A stretch of 64,000 bases of DNA from Galerina marginata (Eukaryota > Basidiomycota > Agaricomycetes > Agaricales > Galerinaceae): contig JAECYW010000021.1 in the NCBI GenBank assembly GCA_023014335.1, forward strand, positions 744,001-808,000. The letters run 5' to 3'. Each line of letters starts with the position of its first letter. Positions within the stretch are counted from its first letter, which is position 1. Positions 23,629-34,970 of this stretch are shown here, one piece after another. The notes under the pieces were generated by a model. That model did not search any database. It saw only the letters and a program-made list of their open reading frames with translations, and was not told where the DNA came from. A program made the translations under genes and the position numbers.

Positions 23629-24086
23629 CTACAACACCGTAATCGAAAAAAAGCTCATGTTGAATTTACGTTTGCTCCACTTTTTCGCCTTCCTTCGCGA
23701 ATGCGGCTTGAAACTCGGGGAGGTGGACGACTGAGCGGGGTACATATGGATACCGCCGAGGTATCCGTGCCCGTCCGACCCTTCAAATACGCGAATAGTG
23801 AAATGTGGTTCCGAGCATGTGTCGGAGGGCGACGCGACAGCCCTAAAAATGGGAGCAAATGAGATAGGCCGAGGGAGAAAAGTAAGTCATATAGTCAGGC
23901 GTACCTTGTTGCCACCAGATGTACTCCTTCCATTCCTCCAAGTGCACTTCGAAGTGCAGTCTGCACGGCCTCTGTATTCATCGCGACAATGAGTGCATCC
24001 GCAAGGCTTTGACGGTTGTAGCCTTCGAGTCGAGTTGCGTCGTTCAGGACCCAAGCGAAAAATTCGATTTGTCGTGGTCGGCTCAT
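23629..24086 (-). CDS. Small uncharacterised protein, 131 aa
   Basis: Exon 1, 24,086-23,905 (MSRPRQIEFFAWVLNDATRL), and exon 2, 23,842-23,629, are joined by a 62-bp GTACGC..TAG intron that keeps the frame. The first exon looks like a compact helical segment and the second carries FEGSDGHGYLGGIHMYPAQ and a basic stretch KPHSRRKAKKWSKRK that could be a nuclear targeting signal. No family is recognised. Upstream frame continues above 24,086, so a longer N-terminus is possible. It could also be a chance join in a repeat-rich area. Confidence 0.4.
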
Positions 24087-24470
24087 CTGAGTGCTCGGTT
24101 GGGGTGCGTCAAGCGTGGAGCCGCGTGAAGGGAGAAGGTAGGAAGTAGCCAGAGGCCGGACGACAATACGGCTGTCCATGTAGGAAGATGGTGAGCAATG
24201 AAGTGCGAGTCTGCGACGGTGTTTGGGAGAAATGAGAATCAGAACGCGAGAAAGCGTATGAGGTAATCGTCGAACGTTCAATTAAGCGTCGCAAAATACC
24301 AGCTTCGCCCAGAAAGAGGATTATACCATCGTTCTACGCATAGTCAAATAGTCGATGGAGGGAATAGATATAAATTTGAATCGCATTAACAAAGCGTTGC
24401 TGTGGGAGGACCAGACGATCGGCCATTTGGTTTCTCAGTGACACATCGAGGGGTGGGACCTATGAAAGTA

Positions 24471-25455
24471 GAATTTCTACGTATCAAATACAAGAGAAAT
24501 CCTTCGCGAATTCGACATGAAATTGGGCTTAATAAGCCTGGAGATAAAATCGGTGGATGAGTTGGGGTACTGCGAGGTTGATGGAAAGGCCTTGCCAGCA
24601 TTCGATGTAGTAGATACAATCGAAATACATACGCTGCCGACGAGGACAGTTCGACAGACGTTCAACGGCGGAAGCTGGGTTCAGCTTGTATTGATGAACA
24701 ACGTGCAAGTTCGCCGCATTCAGTTACCTTCCAAAATAGCCAGCAGGAAAGGAGAATCATGTATTATATACAATGGTTCTCACCAAGTAGGAGGCTTAGT
24801 GGTTGGTTTCAATTACCAAGACACCGCATGAAATGAAATCAGTGGGCGACCAGAGCGGGTTAAGGGAATAAACAAAAAGAATGGAAAAGGTCGCTGGCAC
24901 GGCAAGCGAGCGACATATGCCTGAGGCGATGGGCAGATCCAGATCCAACAGTAATACGTGCGAATTTCTATGTATCATATACAACAGAAATCCAGAGTAT
25001 ATTCAATTTACAGGATAAGATCGAATTTTGTGAGCATATGAGAACTGGGAGCAAGAGATTATTATAAGTAACAAAGTGTTCGAATGAAGACAAAACGTAC
25101 GTCGAAATATTGCGTAATTCCTGGCCAGTCTGCCCATGCGACCGCATTCTAGCCGTCAATAATGCCCTTGACGATAGCCAATAAGAGTAAGGTGGTTTGA
25201 ACAGCTAAATTAGTGCAGAGTGCGATGGGTGAAGCCGGGCGGTAATGGTCGAATAGCTGGAACAACGAGTGGGGCAAGGTTTGCTGTGCATTGATACAAC
25301 GAACATCCTGGTCGACGGGACGCGCTTTCGATGTATCAGATACAAACGAACTCGACAAATAGGTAGGCCAGGTAGAAGCAAACCGAGTATCAATGCATGG
25401 GTTCTCCGGCTGGTCTTTGGGTGTAATTTCGCTGTATCAGAGACAAGCGAAAGAC
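24471..25455. repeat. Family-2 dyads (GTATC..ATACAA centre), four copies
   Basis: Positions near 24,474, 24,963, 25,322 and 25,427. The centre is close to TGTATCNNATACAA; flanking arms are variants of ATTTC/GAAAT. The dyads are also found at 31,834-32,020, 35,477-35,612 and 39,266-40,135. Confidence 0.75.
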
Positions 25456-25664
25456 GTGGGCGACGACAGTGGGCGACGATAGCGGCGAAAAAGGAGGTAG
25501 ACGGGCGCAGCTAAAAAAAAGAGCGAATAATGTCAAAAAGATAGGAAATAAATGGGAATAAGACAAAAACCATCGACGCCGACGGCGCGATGGAGACATA
25601 CCTACTCTGGTGGAGGGACATGGCGGTGGTACTTATTGATTGGGGAAAGAATCAAGCCAAGTTC

Positions 25665-25880
25665 ATGTTTGTTTGGCCGCAGTGTTGTCGCTAAACAAAG
25701 TGACGCCAACGCCCCCAATTGCAAGTCCCTCGGGCCCTTGAATCCCGTTTAGTGGGCTACAAGCCACGTTCATCTGGACCTCTCCGATGAACTGGCTTCC
25801 TCTCTGACCTCTCCGATGAACTGGCTTCCTCTCTGACCGATCCTATCAGACAGCTTTCATCTGGACTGCTCCGATGAATG
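25665..25880. repeat. Family-3 and family-1 dyads with 29-bp duplication
   Basis: A TGTTTGGC..GCTAAACA dyad lies at about 25,669-25,696. Family-1 dyads are 25,768-25,792 (GTTCATC/GATGAAC around TGGACCTCTCC) and 25,856-25,878 (TTCATC/GATGAA around TGGACTGCTCC). Between them a 29-bp unit beginning acctctccgatgaactgg is tandemly duplicated (25,778 and 25,807). Confidence 0.85.
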
Positions 25881-26039
25881 GCTCCTTTGCTTCCCATTAT
25901 GATCACCGACCCTCGCACCCCGCACCCAGTTGTACCGAGCGAGCAACAAAAAAGAGTACGACAACGATGAGGAGGCAGCAGTCCATACAGCGCCGATCTG
26001 CCATCCCAACCCACTCACTCTGCTGCCGTCAATCCCGTC

Positions 26040-26730
26040 TTCCCTCACACGGACATCAACACTCTCGCAACTAGTTTCAAAGCCGACAATTTTATTCTAA
26101 CTCTCTCAACATATATCTGTCGCCTCATCCCACCCCCTGCTCTTCCTGTATCTCCCAACATTGTGGACCGCTTTGATGTCTACAAGCGTATCACAATTTC
26201 TCAACCTTCAAATCCAGCACCTGGATTTACGAAATCCGTCGAACGACTTCGAGCGACGCCTTTAGTTCCAGCCAAAGGTCGATCTAAATCACTACCCGCA
26301 TATTTTGATACTGTGTTCGTACGCATGGCGGACGCCAGGGAGAATCAACATACCCAAGGGGCCTGCTTGGAAGGTCAGTTAGTCATCCTGGAATCTCTCG
26401 TTCAAATATCCAATGCAATCCGTAGGACTTCGATTTTTGAGCAAGTCTTCCAGAGCACCTCCGTCACACTCGTTTACCCAATCATCTAGCCTACGTCGAA
26501 TGGTTTACACCCTTTTCCGCCCCGCATCCCGATTCTGTCCTCTATCCTTTTACTCGCGCTTCATGATCACGGAACAATGTACAACAACAACCACCACCAC
26601 CTTACCCGCTGGTGCTGTTCCGGCCACCTGTCGAGCTCCGGGCCCTCGACAGTCGTCGTCAGCATCATCGTAAGCTCAGTACCATTAGGCCGTCCTAGTG
26701 AGGTTCCGTACACACACTAAAATCCCATTT
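26040..26730 (+). pseudogene. TE-associated Agaricomycete protein remnant
   Basis: The reading block TSFKADNFILTLSTYICRLI, FDVYKRITISQPSN, PAYFDTVFVR and then, in another frame, PNHLAYVEWFTPFSAPHPD recalls a widespread Agaricomycete family that often lies next to transposons; this identification is from memory. The conserved LEGL..V segment is damaged: around 26,410-26,450 the sequence looks shortened and the frame changes, and a TGA follows the LYPFTRAS block. The start is not defined. It lies downstream of the transposase 3' end in convergent orientation. Confidence 0.5.
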
Positions 26731-26818
26731 TCAACCACTCCAACATCGAAAAACCCCAGATCACTCTCTGCCACGTATACAATTCTCAGCTACTTTCAAC
26801 ATTCTATTAACACTGATC

Positions 26819-27634
26819 ATGTTCTTTTGCCCACCATTTCAACCTCGTCTTCCACTTCCTGAACGCCGTTCGCCTTCGAGAACATGGAAATCTATACGTC
26901 GTATCAGTATCTTTCCTCACTATCGCCCAAACCTTCCAACATCCAACGCCTCATGTGCTCGCTTTCGCTTATGGAGGAAGGACTTTACAGCAAGGGAAAA
27001 GCAGCTAACTCAGTTCAAGGCCCTCGAGGAGAAAATGTATAGACTAACCGACGATGCTCACAAGATCAGAGAGCAACGATGTGCTTTGTTTGTTCTGCGC
27101 GCTGAGGTCCACAAGATCTCTGTTGCACTTGAACAACTTAACAAGGATCCCCAACCAGTGTTGCTCACCCTAATGGTTCGAGAACCAGCTGTGAAATCCT
27201 CATTCAAACTTCGTGTTCATGTACACAACATTACCTCCGATTTCAATCCTACATATCTCGAGCTCGAGTCTCGCCCGTCTACACCTATTTCACCCCCTCC
27301 GACACCGAGTCTGACACCTAGTACTGCACCACCATCCCGTCCCACCACTCCACCACCACTAATGGTCGAAATTTGCACTCATTTCCCTATTGACGAAACA
27401 GCAACACTTTATCATGGCCAAATCGAAGATGTTACAGACTCCTGCTACCGTGGAGGTTGGTGCTACAGAGCTCTTCGCAATTCTCTCAAAAAACGCAGAC
27501 CCGGTCAACCCCCCGAATCAGACGACAAAAACCCAAGCATTAGCTTTTCAACCCTTATTCACCCAGTATCACGGTCATATTATATGTACCCCAATGGTTT
27601 TCGCCCTTGTACCCCCTCCAGCCTCTCTTTTTGA
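26819..27634 (+). CDS. Uncharacterised 271-aa ORF (left copy)
   Basis: Single open frame of 271 codons. Residues about 55-100 are charged and helical (FKALEEKMYRLTDDAHKIRE), suggesting a short coiled coil. Residues about 150-180 are a Pro/Thr/Ser-rich linker (SPPPTPSLTPSTAPPSRP). The remainder is mixed, ending at SSLSF. No known domain is seen. It converges with the transposase gene and is perfectly copied in the other arm (62,581-63,396). It may be an accessory ORF of the element or a host gene caught in the duplication. Confidence 0.5.
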   Translation: MFFCPPFQPRLPLPERRSPSRTWKSIRRISIFPHYRPNLPTSNASCARFRLWRKDFTAREKQLTQFKALEEKMYRLTDDAHKIREQRCALFVLRAEVHKISVALEQLNKDPQPVLLTLMVREPAVKSSFKLRVHVHNITSDFNPTYLELESRPSTPISPPPTPSLTPSTAPPSRPTTPPPLMVEICTHFPIDETATLYHGQIEDVTDSCYRGGWCYRALRNSLKKRRPGQPPESDDKNPSISFSTLIHPVSRSYYMYPNGFRPCTPSSLSF

Positions 27635-27639
27635 GTGTT

Positions 27640-28070
27640 AGGTTGTAGAAGGATGAACGTTTACACTTCCGCACCATATTCACACATATTCACTCAACCA
27701 CTTGGTCTATCGAGGTTATTCTTTTTAGTGTAACCTGAGTCTCCTGTAGACGTAGATAGATGTCAAATCGTAACAATCGCAACAACGGACCAGTCAAGTC
27801 TATGACAACCTGCCGAGCCCTATGATGGACCAGCAGAACCCGTAATAAAGGCCAATACCACTCAGTTGCAGCCAGTTGTATGGCTGCTCAATTGTAGACT
27901 ACAAAACTTATAATGTACTGACTTGACATTTAGAACAGAGAATTCACTTAATAATCACACAAATAGAATGTCCTCGGTACTAGAAAAGAAATTGTATACA
28001 GAGTAATAGTACATTTAGATAGAACCACACAGCTGGGTACCAAAGCGAGAATGACACAGAACCACCAATG
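27640..28070. other. 3' region between convergent genes
   Basis: No gene seen. Near 27,700-27,745 the complement reads cactaaaaagaataacc followed by tcgatagacca; a related segment is at 16,170-16,215, with similarity extending on both sides of the CACTA word, so I do not call it a transposon end. Confidence 0.4.
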
Positions 28071-28073
28071 TCG

Positions 28074-31000
28074 TTAGTCCTAAGAAGAATGAGTTTATAT
28101 CCCAAAAGCAAATGAGTGAAAAACATACACGGGAAAGAGTAAGAACAACAGTTCTTGTATCATCTAAGTTCCACCGAGCACAATGTGATACGACCCACTC
28201 AGGACGAATACGGAAGAGCTCAGGCGATAGGGCTGGGGAATAAACCATTGCCGGAAAGTGAGGATAATGGCGAAATGGGTCGACAGACCCCGGAGCAGCA
28301 GGTAGTTGTTGGCGAACGACATAGTCAAGTTGACCATTCCGCTGTGCGACAATGTACTCGATGGAAGCAGGAACAAGGGCGCCTGACATCTTGCCATCTG
28401 GGCGATACATGATAAGACTGTTGCCGACATGTGTGCTTGAACGGGAAAAGAAGACGCCATTAGACTGGTGGCGGGCCCGTAGCGCTACTTTAGGATCATG
28501 GAAGATGTTTTTCAAGGCAGGGGGAACGGGCAGGTAAGCAGAGTCGGCAATGTCGTCGTTGTCGGATGTGCGCATAGCATTACCGGCAAATTTGTCGAAT
28601 AGAGTCTTGCATTCCTTGATAAACGGTGGGCAATTTGGACGGGCGAGCCAGTGCTTCAACTTCGCAGCCTTCGAATAATAGGTGAGCATGGTGGCTTCCA
28701 ATTCACCTACAAAAGAGTCAGGTTGATTCTTAATTGCGATAAAATAGACTTACCAAATTTATGGTTATGAGGAAGACGCTGCAGCTGGCCAATCAGACGT
28801 TCAAATGGGAAGCACCACCAGGAACGTACAGGGCCAAACAGGCGTAAGAAGTCAAAGATATGGAGCACCATATGGCAGTTGACACGGGGTTTAGTGTCAG
28901 GATGAAGGACCGTAAGGTTGTGTAGCCAGAATTTCATGTGTGTCAGGTAGGCGTTCGATCGAGCTTCAGTCATCGTGCGCATACAAGCCAATGTGATGGC
29001 AGAGACCAGTGCCATTGTGTGGTCAAGGGCTTGACGCAACGACAAAGCAACCGAATGAACACTACCTTCTCCCCATGTGCTAATAAGAGCAACAGGAAGG
29101 TAAACAGTGGCCAAGGTTCGCCATTCATCCGCCTTTAGCGTACCCGCAGCTGGCAAGCCAAAGTTACGTGGGACAGAGGGAAGCCAAGACGGAGTAGCCA
29201 TATCACGAATGACTGCTCGGATATGGTCCATGACTTCTGGAGTCCCGAATTTGACAGGTGCATTGAGCATTGTATATGGATGCATCTTCCGCTGAGAGAT
29301 AACAGGGTTAGCTTGAATCGAGACCACAACTTATGGGTACATACCCAATCCATCAGGAGCTTTACATAGGAAGCCTTACTCGCACGTATGGTTGTTGGCA
29401 GCTTTAGGCCAAGGCTGCTAGAAACAAATTCGAGTGCTTTGGAGTTTTTCGAAGAGAGACGGCGTTCCAAGGTCTTCAGATTGTCTTCTAAGGTTTTGGT
29501 ATTCGGCTCATCTTGACCCTCTATCGGTTCCAATAGGCGTCTGTGGATGTGAGGGATGTGCTTCAAATCGTTCTCAGATACATCTTTCCGATCCTTGAAA
29601 TCCTTGCCTGGTTCTGTGAATTTGTGTTCGAAAGCAGGGACAAATTCTGCCTTTTCTGTTACTTCCCTCAGGCAAAGGACATCCCGAAAATGAAACTGGG
29701 CCAGGCCCAACAAAAGACAGTGCATTGAGTCGACGACCAACATACGGGGTGGATCCCAATACGGAAGGCGCCATACTTCAGACCATCGGATACCGTTCGC
29801 TTGAAAAAGTTTTTCTTGGTCTCTGACAGTAGGGGCATCTCTCCAAGCCTCGACTTGACGACGAAGCTGATCCCGGTCTTTGGGTTTCCAATCAGCGGCT
29901 TCAACATCGGTCCTCCCGAGAGTATCTTGATGATAGCAGCGGCAGCGGCTGCAGCAATGGTTACTGCTGTGATTTGCCGATTGGTTGAATTTGCGTGCAG
30001 CTGGAAGGTCATTGACGGACAAAGCTATTGCACAGCGAGTTAGTCTTCCATTGGGGTAGTTGGCCGTGCGTGAAAAGTGTACGCCGCGTTCCCAAGAAAC
30101 CAAGAAATCGTCAATTACCGGACGAAGGTAGTGGTTAAGTTCTGTATTGTGTGGTTCATTTGGGCCAGGGATAACACACGCGACATATATATTCTCGGGC
30201 TTGTAGCGAACACTGAAAGGGAGGCTGAGGCACACCGCCGATATTATCCCACAAGATGCAGAGGCTCCTCTGGGTGTCGAACCTTCAGCGCTGAAAAAAT
30301 CAACATTGATTGCAAAAAGGTAACGGCCTTCAGTACCGGGCCTATCGACGAAGAGGCGGTTCCCATCCGGACCTTTGAAGGTACGAATGAATTCCGCTTG
30401 AGATATATCGGTAACGTAGGCCGGAACCGGTTCACCCCTATTGATCGACGCCATCAAGTCGTCATTGGTACGATCCGCCATGTTTTCCAGATCTCCCTGT
30501 GATATGAGTCCCCCGAGATAGTCGTGGAAACTATGATAGATAACAGTTTTCAAAGGTTTGGCGCCTTCGTCAGGTTCAGAAAGGGCCGTCTTGCAAATAT
30601 CCGAGTCAGGAGTGGGGCGATTACTGCATTCACGAGGATATGAGGGGACAGCTGACCCTAGAGCAAAGGTGGGGGGGTATGTGCAGTGACAACTCGGACA
30701 AACTGCGTTGGCAACAGTCATGGGCTCCAAGTTAAATCTAGCCAATGCGGGTTCGAGGGTAAGGGGTATTTGGTCGATAATGTACTGTTGATTGATGGTA
30801 AAACTTCCTGATGGATCCCGAAAGGCGCAGCGAAGCATTACTGAGAGCAGACCCAGGATAAAATCTCCCATGCGGCGACTGGCGCCCATGATGACTGCGC
30901 AGACGACTGAAATGAACATGGCTATCTGGGCGACCTGGTCATGACGATCAATTGGCATATTAAAGTGATGATCTGTGGAAGCACAAATAAGAAGAATTTC

Positions 31001-31803
31001 CAACCATGTCTGCAGGAAAACCTTACCAGACTTGAACAGAAGTGGTACGCTTTCATCCACAGGTATTGCCTTCCGAACTTCGACGAAGCGGTCGTGAAGA
31101 TCGGCGACAAATTTAGTAACGGTGGCTTTCGCCGTGATGACTGAATGGACACTGCGCGTAACGCTCTTAAGAGACACTTGCAGTTGAATCAGTTCGTGAA
31201 TCAGTTCGGCTTCCACGTGGGTCAGAGTCTCAGATGAGGGCGACAAAAGTTTGGCAGAACATGTTTCAGCGCGCTCCTGGATGGCTTTGAGGGCCAGGTG
31301 TGCTTTCTCGGTCTTGCGATTTCCCTCGCGTTTTTCCAAACGACTCTTCATCTTGATCAGAGGAGGGGGCTGGTCATCATTCTCGGTGTTCTGGGATATA
31401 ATGTCGGGGGCAAGATGCAGGAGATCGCCAGCCTGGGGAGACGGGTCCGAAATCTGAAGATTCTGAATGCCGGCAAGAATGTCGTTGAGGGGAGGGGGTT
31501 CAGCAGCCGCAGGTACTACTGGGCACGATCGTTGATATTCATCTCGTGAAACCATAGTTTACTGGGTTGTCTCTCGGTACTGAGGCCGCCGTCCGCTAAA
31601 GTATCGGCGAAAAGAGACGACGCGGCTTCACGAACGGCCGCGAGGCGAGACTGCTCAGTTTCAAGCTTGACACGATTGAGGTGAGCGATACGCTCCGATG
31701 CTTTCAGCGTTTTGCCTAAAGATCTACCATCGGGTCCAACAGGGCCGGAACTTGTGCACTCTTGACAAAGGCACTGAAAAACTGCATTGCCTCGAGCAGG
31801 CAT
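28074..31803 (-). CDS. tnp2: CACTA-type (Tnp2/CMC) transposase, left copy
   Basis: Five exons: 31,803-31,563, 31,518-29,345, 29,291-28,754, 28,706-28,129, 28,079-28,074; introns 44-54 bp; 1178 aa. It cuts and pastes DNA of CACTA elements in the nucleus. Visible marks are an N-terminal Cys-rich CLCQEC motif, a conserved helical block (VVCAVIMGASRRMGDFILGLL), CPSCHCTYPP, the first acidic core FAINVDFFSAEG, IPGPNEPHNTELNHYLRP, a CxxC pair inside HCCSRCRCYH, the second acidic core LVVDSMHCLLLG with the D-x2-H arrangement, and the C-terminal FGPVRSWWCFPFERLIGQLQ block. No frameshift or stop is seen. The start exon is supported by its relative at 40.5 kb. The last exon is short; skipping it could give an end at 28,015 instead. 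Divergent from ORF A, with a dyad-rich 245-bp spacer. Confidence 0.87.
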
Positions 31804-32047
31804 ATCGAGTTAAATAGTTAACCGCAGTACAAGTTTTGAGTTCTATGTACTGAAACAATAGAACTCGAGCCCAACTTCGACAGCGCAGCAGGATTTCTAT
31901 GTATTTGATACAAAGGAAATGAAAGTCGTCCAAAGAAATTGCCTTAGCAAAGTAGAACCGTGTATGAATACAACAGTTCCAACTTGAGCGAATTTCGTTG
32001 TATGCGATACAGACGAAATGGGTGGGCGACGACGGCGGGCGCTGCAG
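31804..32047. promoter_or_regulatory. Divergent spacer with three family-2 dyads
   Basis: Between transposase start and ORF A. Dyads at 31,834-31,863 (GAGTTCTA/TAGAACTC arms), 31,888-31,915 (ATTTC/GAAAT) and 31,989-32,020 (ATTTCG/CGAAAT), all centred on TATGTAN..GATACA-like sequence, plus a shorter one near 31,958 (AACCGTGTATG..ATACAACAGTT). Position suggests a shared promoter or transposase/accessory protein binding region; this is inference. Confidence 0.6.
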
Positions 32048-34868
32048 CTACCCAGCAGGACTGCGTTTAAATTCCGACTTGATCATGACACTATTCCTGA
32101 TCCTGACCCGTTGGTTCAAAAGCGGGGCAGCTCCAGTGAAGTGGTAAGCTAGTGGAGAGGCTTCCACTGAACCTTCTAGTCTGACCCATCCAAGGAAATC
32201 ACAAAGCGCATGAGAAGGGATGGTCCACCAAACCACAAATTGCATTCGGCAAATAGGGTCCTCAACCAGCTGACAGTGACTCAAAAGGAGCAACTCCTCC
32301 AACAGGAGACGCGGATGCGGGTATTCCAAGAAAAGCTCCAAAAGGAGCAGTCGAAGAAGATCGAAAAATTCCAGGAAGAGCTAGAAATGCAAGCACGTCA
32401 ATGGGAAGACAAGAGGACACGGGAATTGGACGCTAAGAAAGCGGCGCTTGATGAGATGACAAACGATGCTCAAGCAGTATTGAGGAGTGCTCAAGAAATG
32501 GGAAAGCAATGGGAGGCGCGAACAGCAAGCTTGAAGGAGAGTAGTGAGAGGGAAAAGGATTTGGAGTTAAAACTGGACCAGATAAAGGTGTGTTTCATTG
32601 AGCTTGATCGGACAATCTCAATTTATCTCCAGCCAGCATGATAAACAACGAGCGGTTGAGGCCGCTGAGCTTGCACGGAAGGAAAAGGAAAAAGAGGCGG
32701 CCCTTGCTCGGAAAAGGGAGGCTGAGGCTCTTGAAGCAACTAAGCTAGCTAAGGAAAAGGAAGAACAGGCGGTGCTTGCCCAGAAAAGGGAGGCGGAAGC
32801 AGAGGCGAGAATCCAGCAAATTGAAGTGAGTCAAATTAAAATTCTCTGCTTAGCCTTTACTAACGCCTCGGTAGCGAGAGAAGGCACAGGCTGTGAATGC
32901 GGTCGCCATTGCTGAACGACATGAACAGGCCGCAAAGGCAGCAATCGTGCGTATGGAGGTAATTTTAATCATAGTTCCATACTCGGATGGAAATTGACAA
33001 CCTGGTTAGGAGGAACGGAAAGCGGATGCTGAGAAGCTGAAGAAAGAGTGGAAGGACAGATTTGAGCGTCTTCGGGTGACTACTCTGGCTTGAACCAATC
33101 TTGAACATGATGATTGATGCTTGATGCAGGCAAGTAGCGAGCGCCAAATGGCAACATTGATACAAAAAGTCGAGCGACTCCATGGGCAACGAGTAGGTGA
33201 CTCGAGCATTTGCTGTCCATATCGATCAAGAAGTAGCAAGCGATAAGCATATGGGAGACGAAGTCATTGAAGAAGATGCAGGACGAGGACAATCTTCGGC
33301 CACATCATCCAAGGCACAGAATCCATCCATATCGGCCAATAAATTGGCTGGAGCCAACTGGAAGGAAATTAGACACAAGGAGGGGGCCAAAACATCGACT
33401 GTGTTGGTTGAAGCCTCTGTGGGTGTCATCATTCTATTGTCTTGTCGTGCGTTGCTGACAGAAAACAGGATGACGATAACGACCCCGTCAATGAAGATGT
33501 CGAAATGGACGACGTAGATGAGAGACGCCGCAAACGGCACGGCAAACGCAGGCAAACGGGCAGAAACGACGGTGGAGAAGGAGATGAGGAGAATAATGGC
33601 GACGACGACGACGACGACGATGACGATGATGACAGCAACACAAAATCGTCACGCATGACAAAGGAAGAATTCCAGGCGATGATTGGCGACGTTATGAACG
33701 ACCTTGCAAAAAGGTTGACCGGGATATCGATCCGGAAGGCCAAATTCACCAAAGGTCCCCAGAACTCTAAAAAGCCCACCAGCGCGTCTCGCAAAAGGTC
33801 TGCGAAAGGCCGACTGGAAGAGGAGAAGGATAACGATGAGACCTTTGAAAGGAAAAATTATCTCGTCAGTGATTTCCCGATTTATCTAGCCAGCGAATTA
33901 CTTACAAGGAATATAGAACCTTGCCCGACAAGTCAGGGACGACTGCTTCAGCGTCGATGCTCTCGAAGATTTTGCTCTGCACGACCCACCCGAGAAAGAT
34001 GCTGTTTGTCTCTACAACGACGGAAAAGGTCCAGGGCCAGATGCAGCGGATCTTCGCATCGACATGAGAGGAAAGATTTCGTCTAAATGGAATGTCCAAG
34101 TGCTTGACCTCATGGTTGACCTCATGCGCACCAAGTTGCAAACTGAGGCTTGGGAATCGCTTCCCTAACGCTCAGAGGCCTATCTTCGCGACCTTATCTA
34201 TGACCAAGTGCAACGTGCAAGGACAGTTTGGAAGGATGCCCAACCAAAAGTCAAGGAGGATGGGCAGATCGAAACCGTGAACGAGGTCGAATAGAGAATG
34301 GTCGCGAGGAAGAAGGAAGTGGGAATGCTTGGGCGCGCGACATCGAGGCGGATTAGTGTATGTGCTTCAATACCTCTTCTTCGGTGAAGCTGACGCATTT
34401 TTTCAGAGATACGCACGTCGCATCGAAATTATTGGGAAGACTATTGCGAGAAAAAAGGAGCGAGGAGACCCAGATGTCGAACTCTGGGAATATATGGAGA
34501 AATATTTCGAGCTGCTTGGAGATGAGGGTATGAGCTCGGACGAGAGCGACGTGGATGAGGCCGGAAATGAAGTTTACTACGTCATGGCAATGCCGTGGCG
34601 GCGCAACATCGAGGCGGAGCTGGAGATCGTCGACCGACAGCGGCGCAAGGACAAGGAGTTGTTCTCCAACAAGGGAGCAAAACCAGGGAGGAGGATACGG
34701 GACGGAAGGAAGAATTCCCGAAGGACACCGGCTCCAGAGCTCCCTAAGTCCCTCTACGAGAAAACCTGGTTTGCTGCTCTGTCGAATGAAGGAAAGGCCA
34801 AACTTCAGATCCGAAAGGATGAGTTCCATGTCAGGAAACTTCGACGCAGAGGCGGATCAGCTGCTTAG
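32048..34868 (+). pseudogene. ORF A (coiled-coil/acidic protein), left copy
   Basis: Blocks in order: truncated N-terminus (PSRTAFKFRLDHDTIPDPDP), GTAAGC intron, long coiled coil (32,210-32,580, LTVTQKEQLLQQETRMR), more coiled-coil exons (32,650-32,825, 32,875-32,957, 33,010-33,075), ASSERQMATLIQKVERLHGQ, then an acidic exon with eleven Asp in a row and MTKEEFQAMIGDVMNDLAKR (33,470-33,858), a block NLARQVRDDCFSVDALEDF to RRI (33,917-34,357) and the C-terminal exon with GMSSDESD and KELFSNKGAKPGRRIR. In-frame stops TAA 34,166-34,168 and TAG 34,292-34,294 replace Gln codons of the 9-kb copy, and the exon after HGQR has lost its acceptor. It may once have been a TnpA-like accessory DNA-binding protein, which is only inferred from context. 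Confidence 0.75.
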
Positions 34869-34970
34869 GAAGGAGGTGGTAGAATAATCGGTATTTAGGC
34901 GATACACAGTGAAGAAATTAAACATACCTGTTGTAAAGCTTGACTATGGAATGAATTAACAGTTCGAATC

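Larger units (their letters stand above)
24100..26030. other. Gene-free dyad-rich DNA
   Basis: I see no gene. Four family-2 dyads occur between 24,471 and 25,455, one family-3 dyad near 25,669 and two family-1 dyads between 25,768 and 25,878. A 29-bp direct duplication occupies 25,778-25,835. The segment 25,555-25,880 is related to 47,645-48,050, next to another transposase fragment. Confidence 0.5.

Noticed and set aside
26215..26216. True left end of the inverted duplication
   Set aside because: This coordinate is only the mirror of the window end, so no biological boundary can be claimed.
27690..27745. CACTA word followed by AAAAAGAATAACC as transposon terminus
   Set aside because: The similarity to 16,170-16,215 extends on both sides of the CACTA word, and no inverted partner or 3-bp target duplication was found.
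29543..30502. Open frames on the plus strand inside the transposase gene
   Set aside because: They lie opposite strongly conserved transposase exons and have no independent coding signs.
33197..33517. Continuous plus-strand frame over the ORF A TSTVLVEAS region as a separate protein
   Set aside because: It crosses the intron before the acidic exon; comparison with the other copies shows it is part of ORF A with a retained intron.
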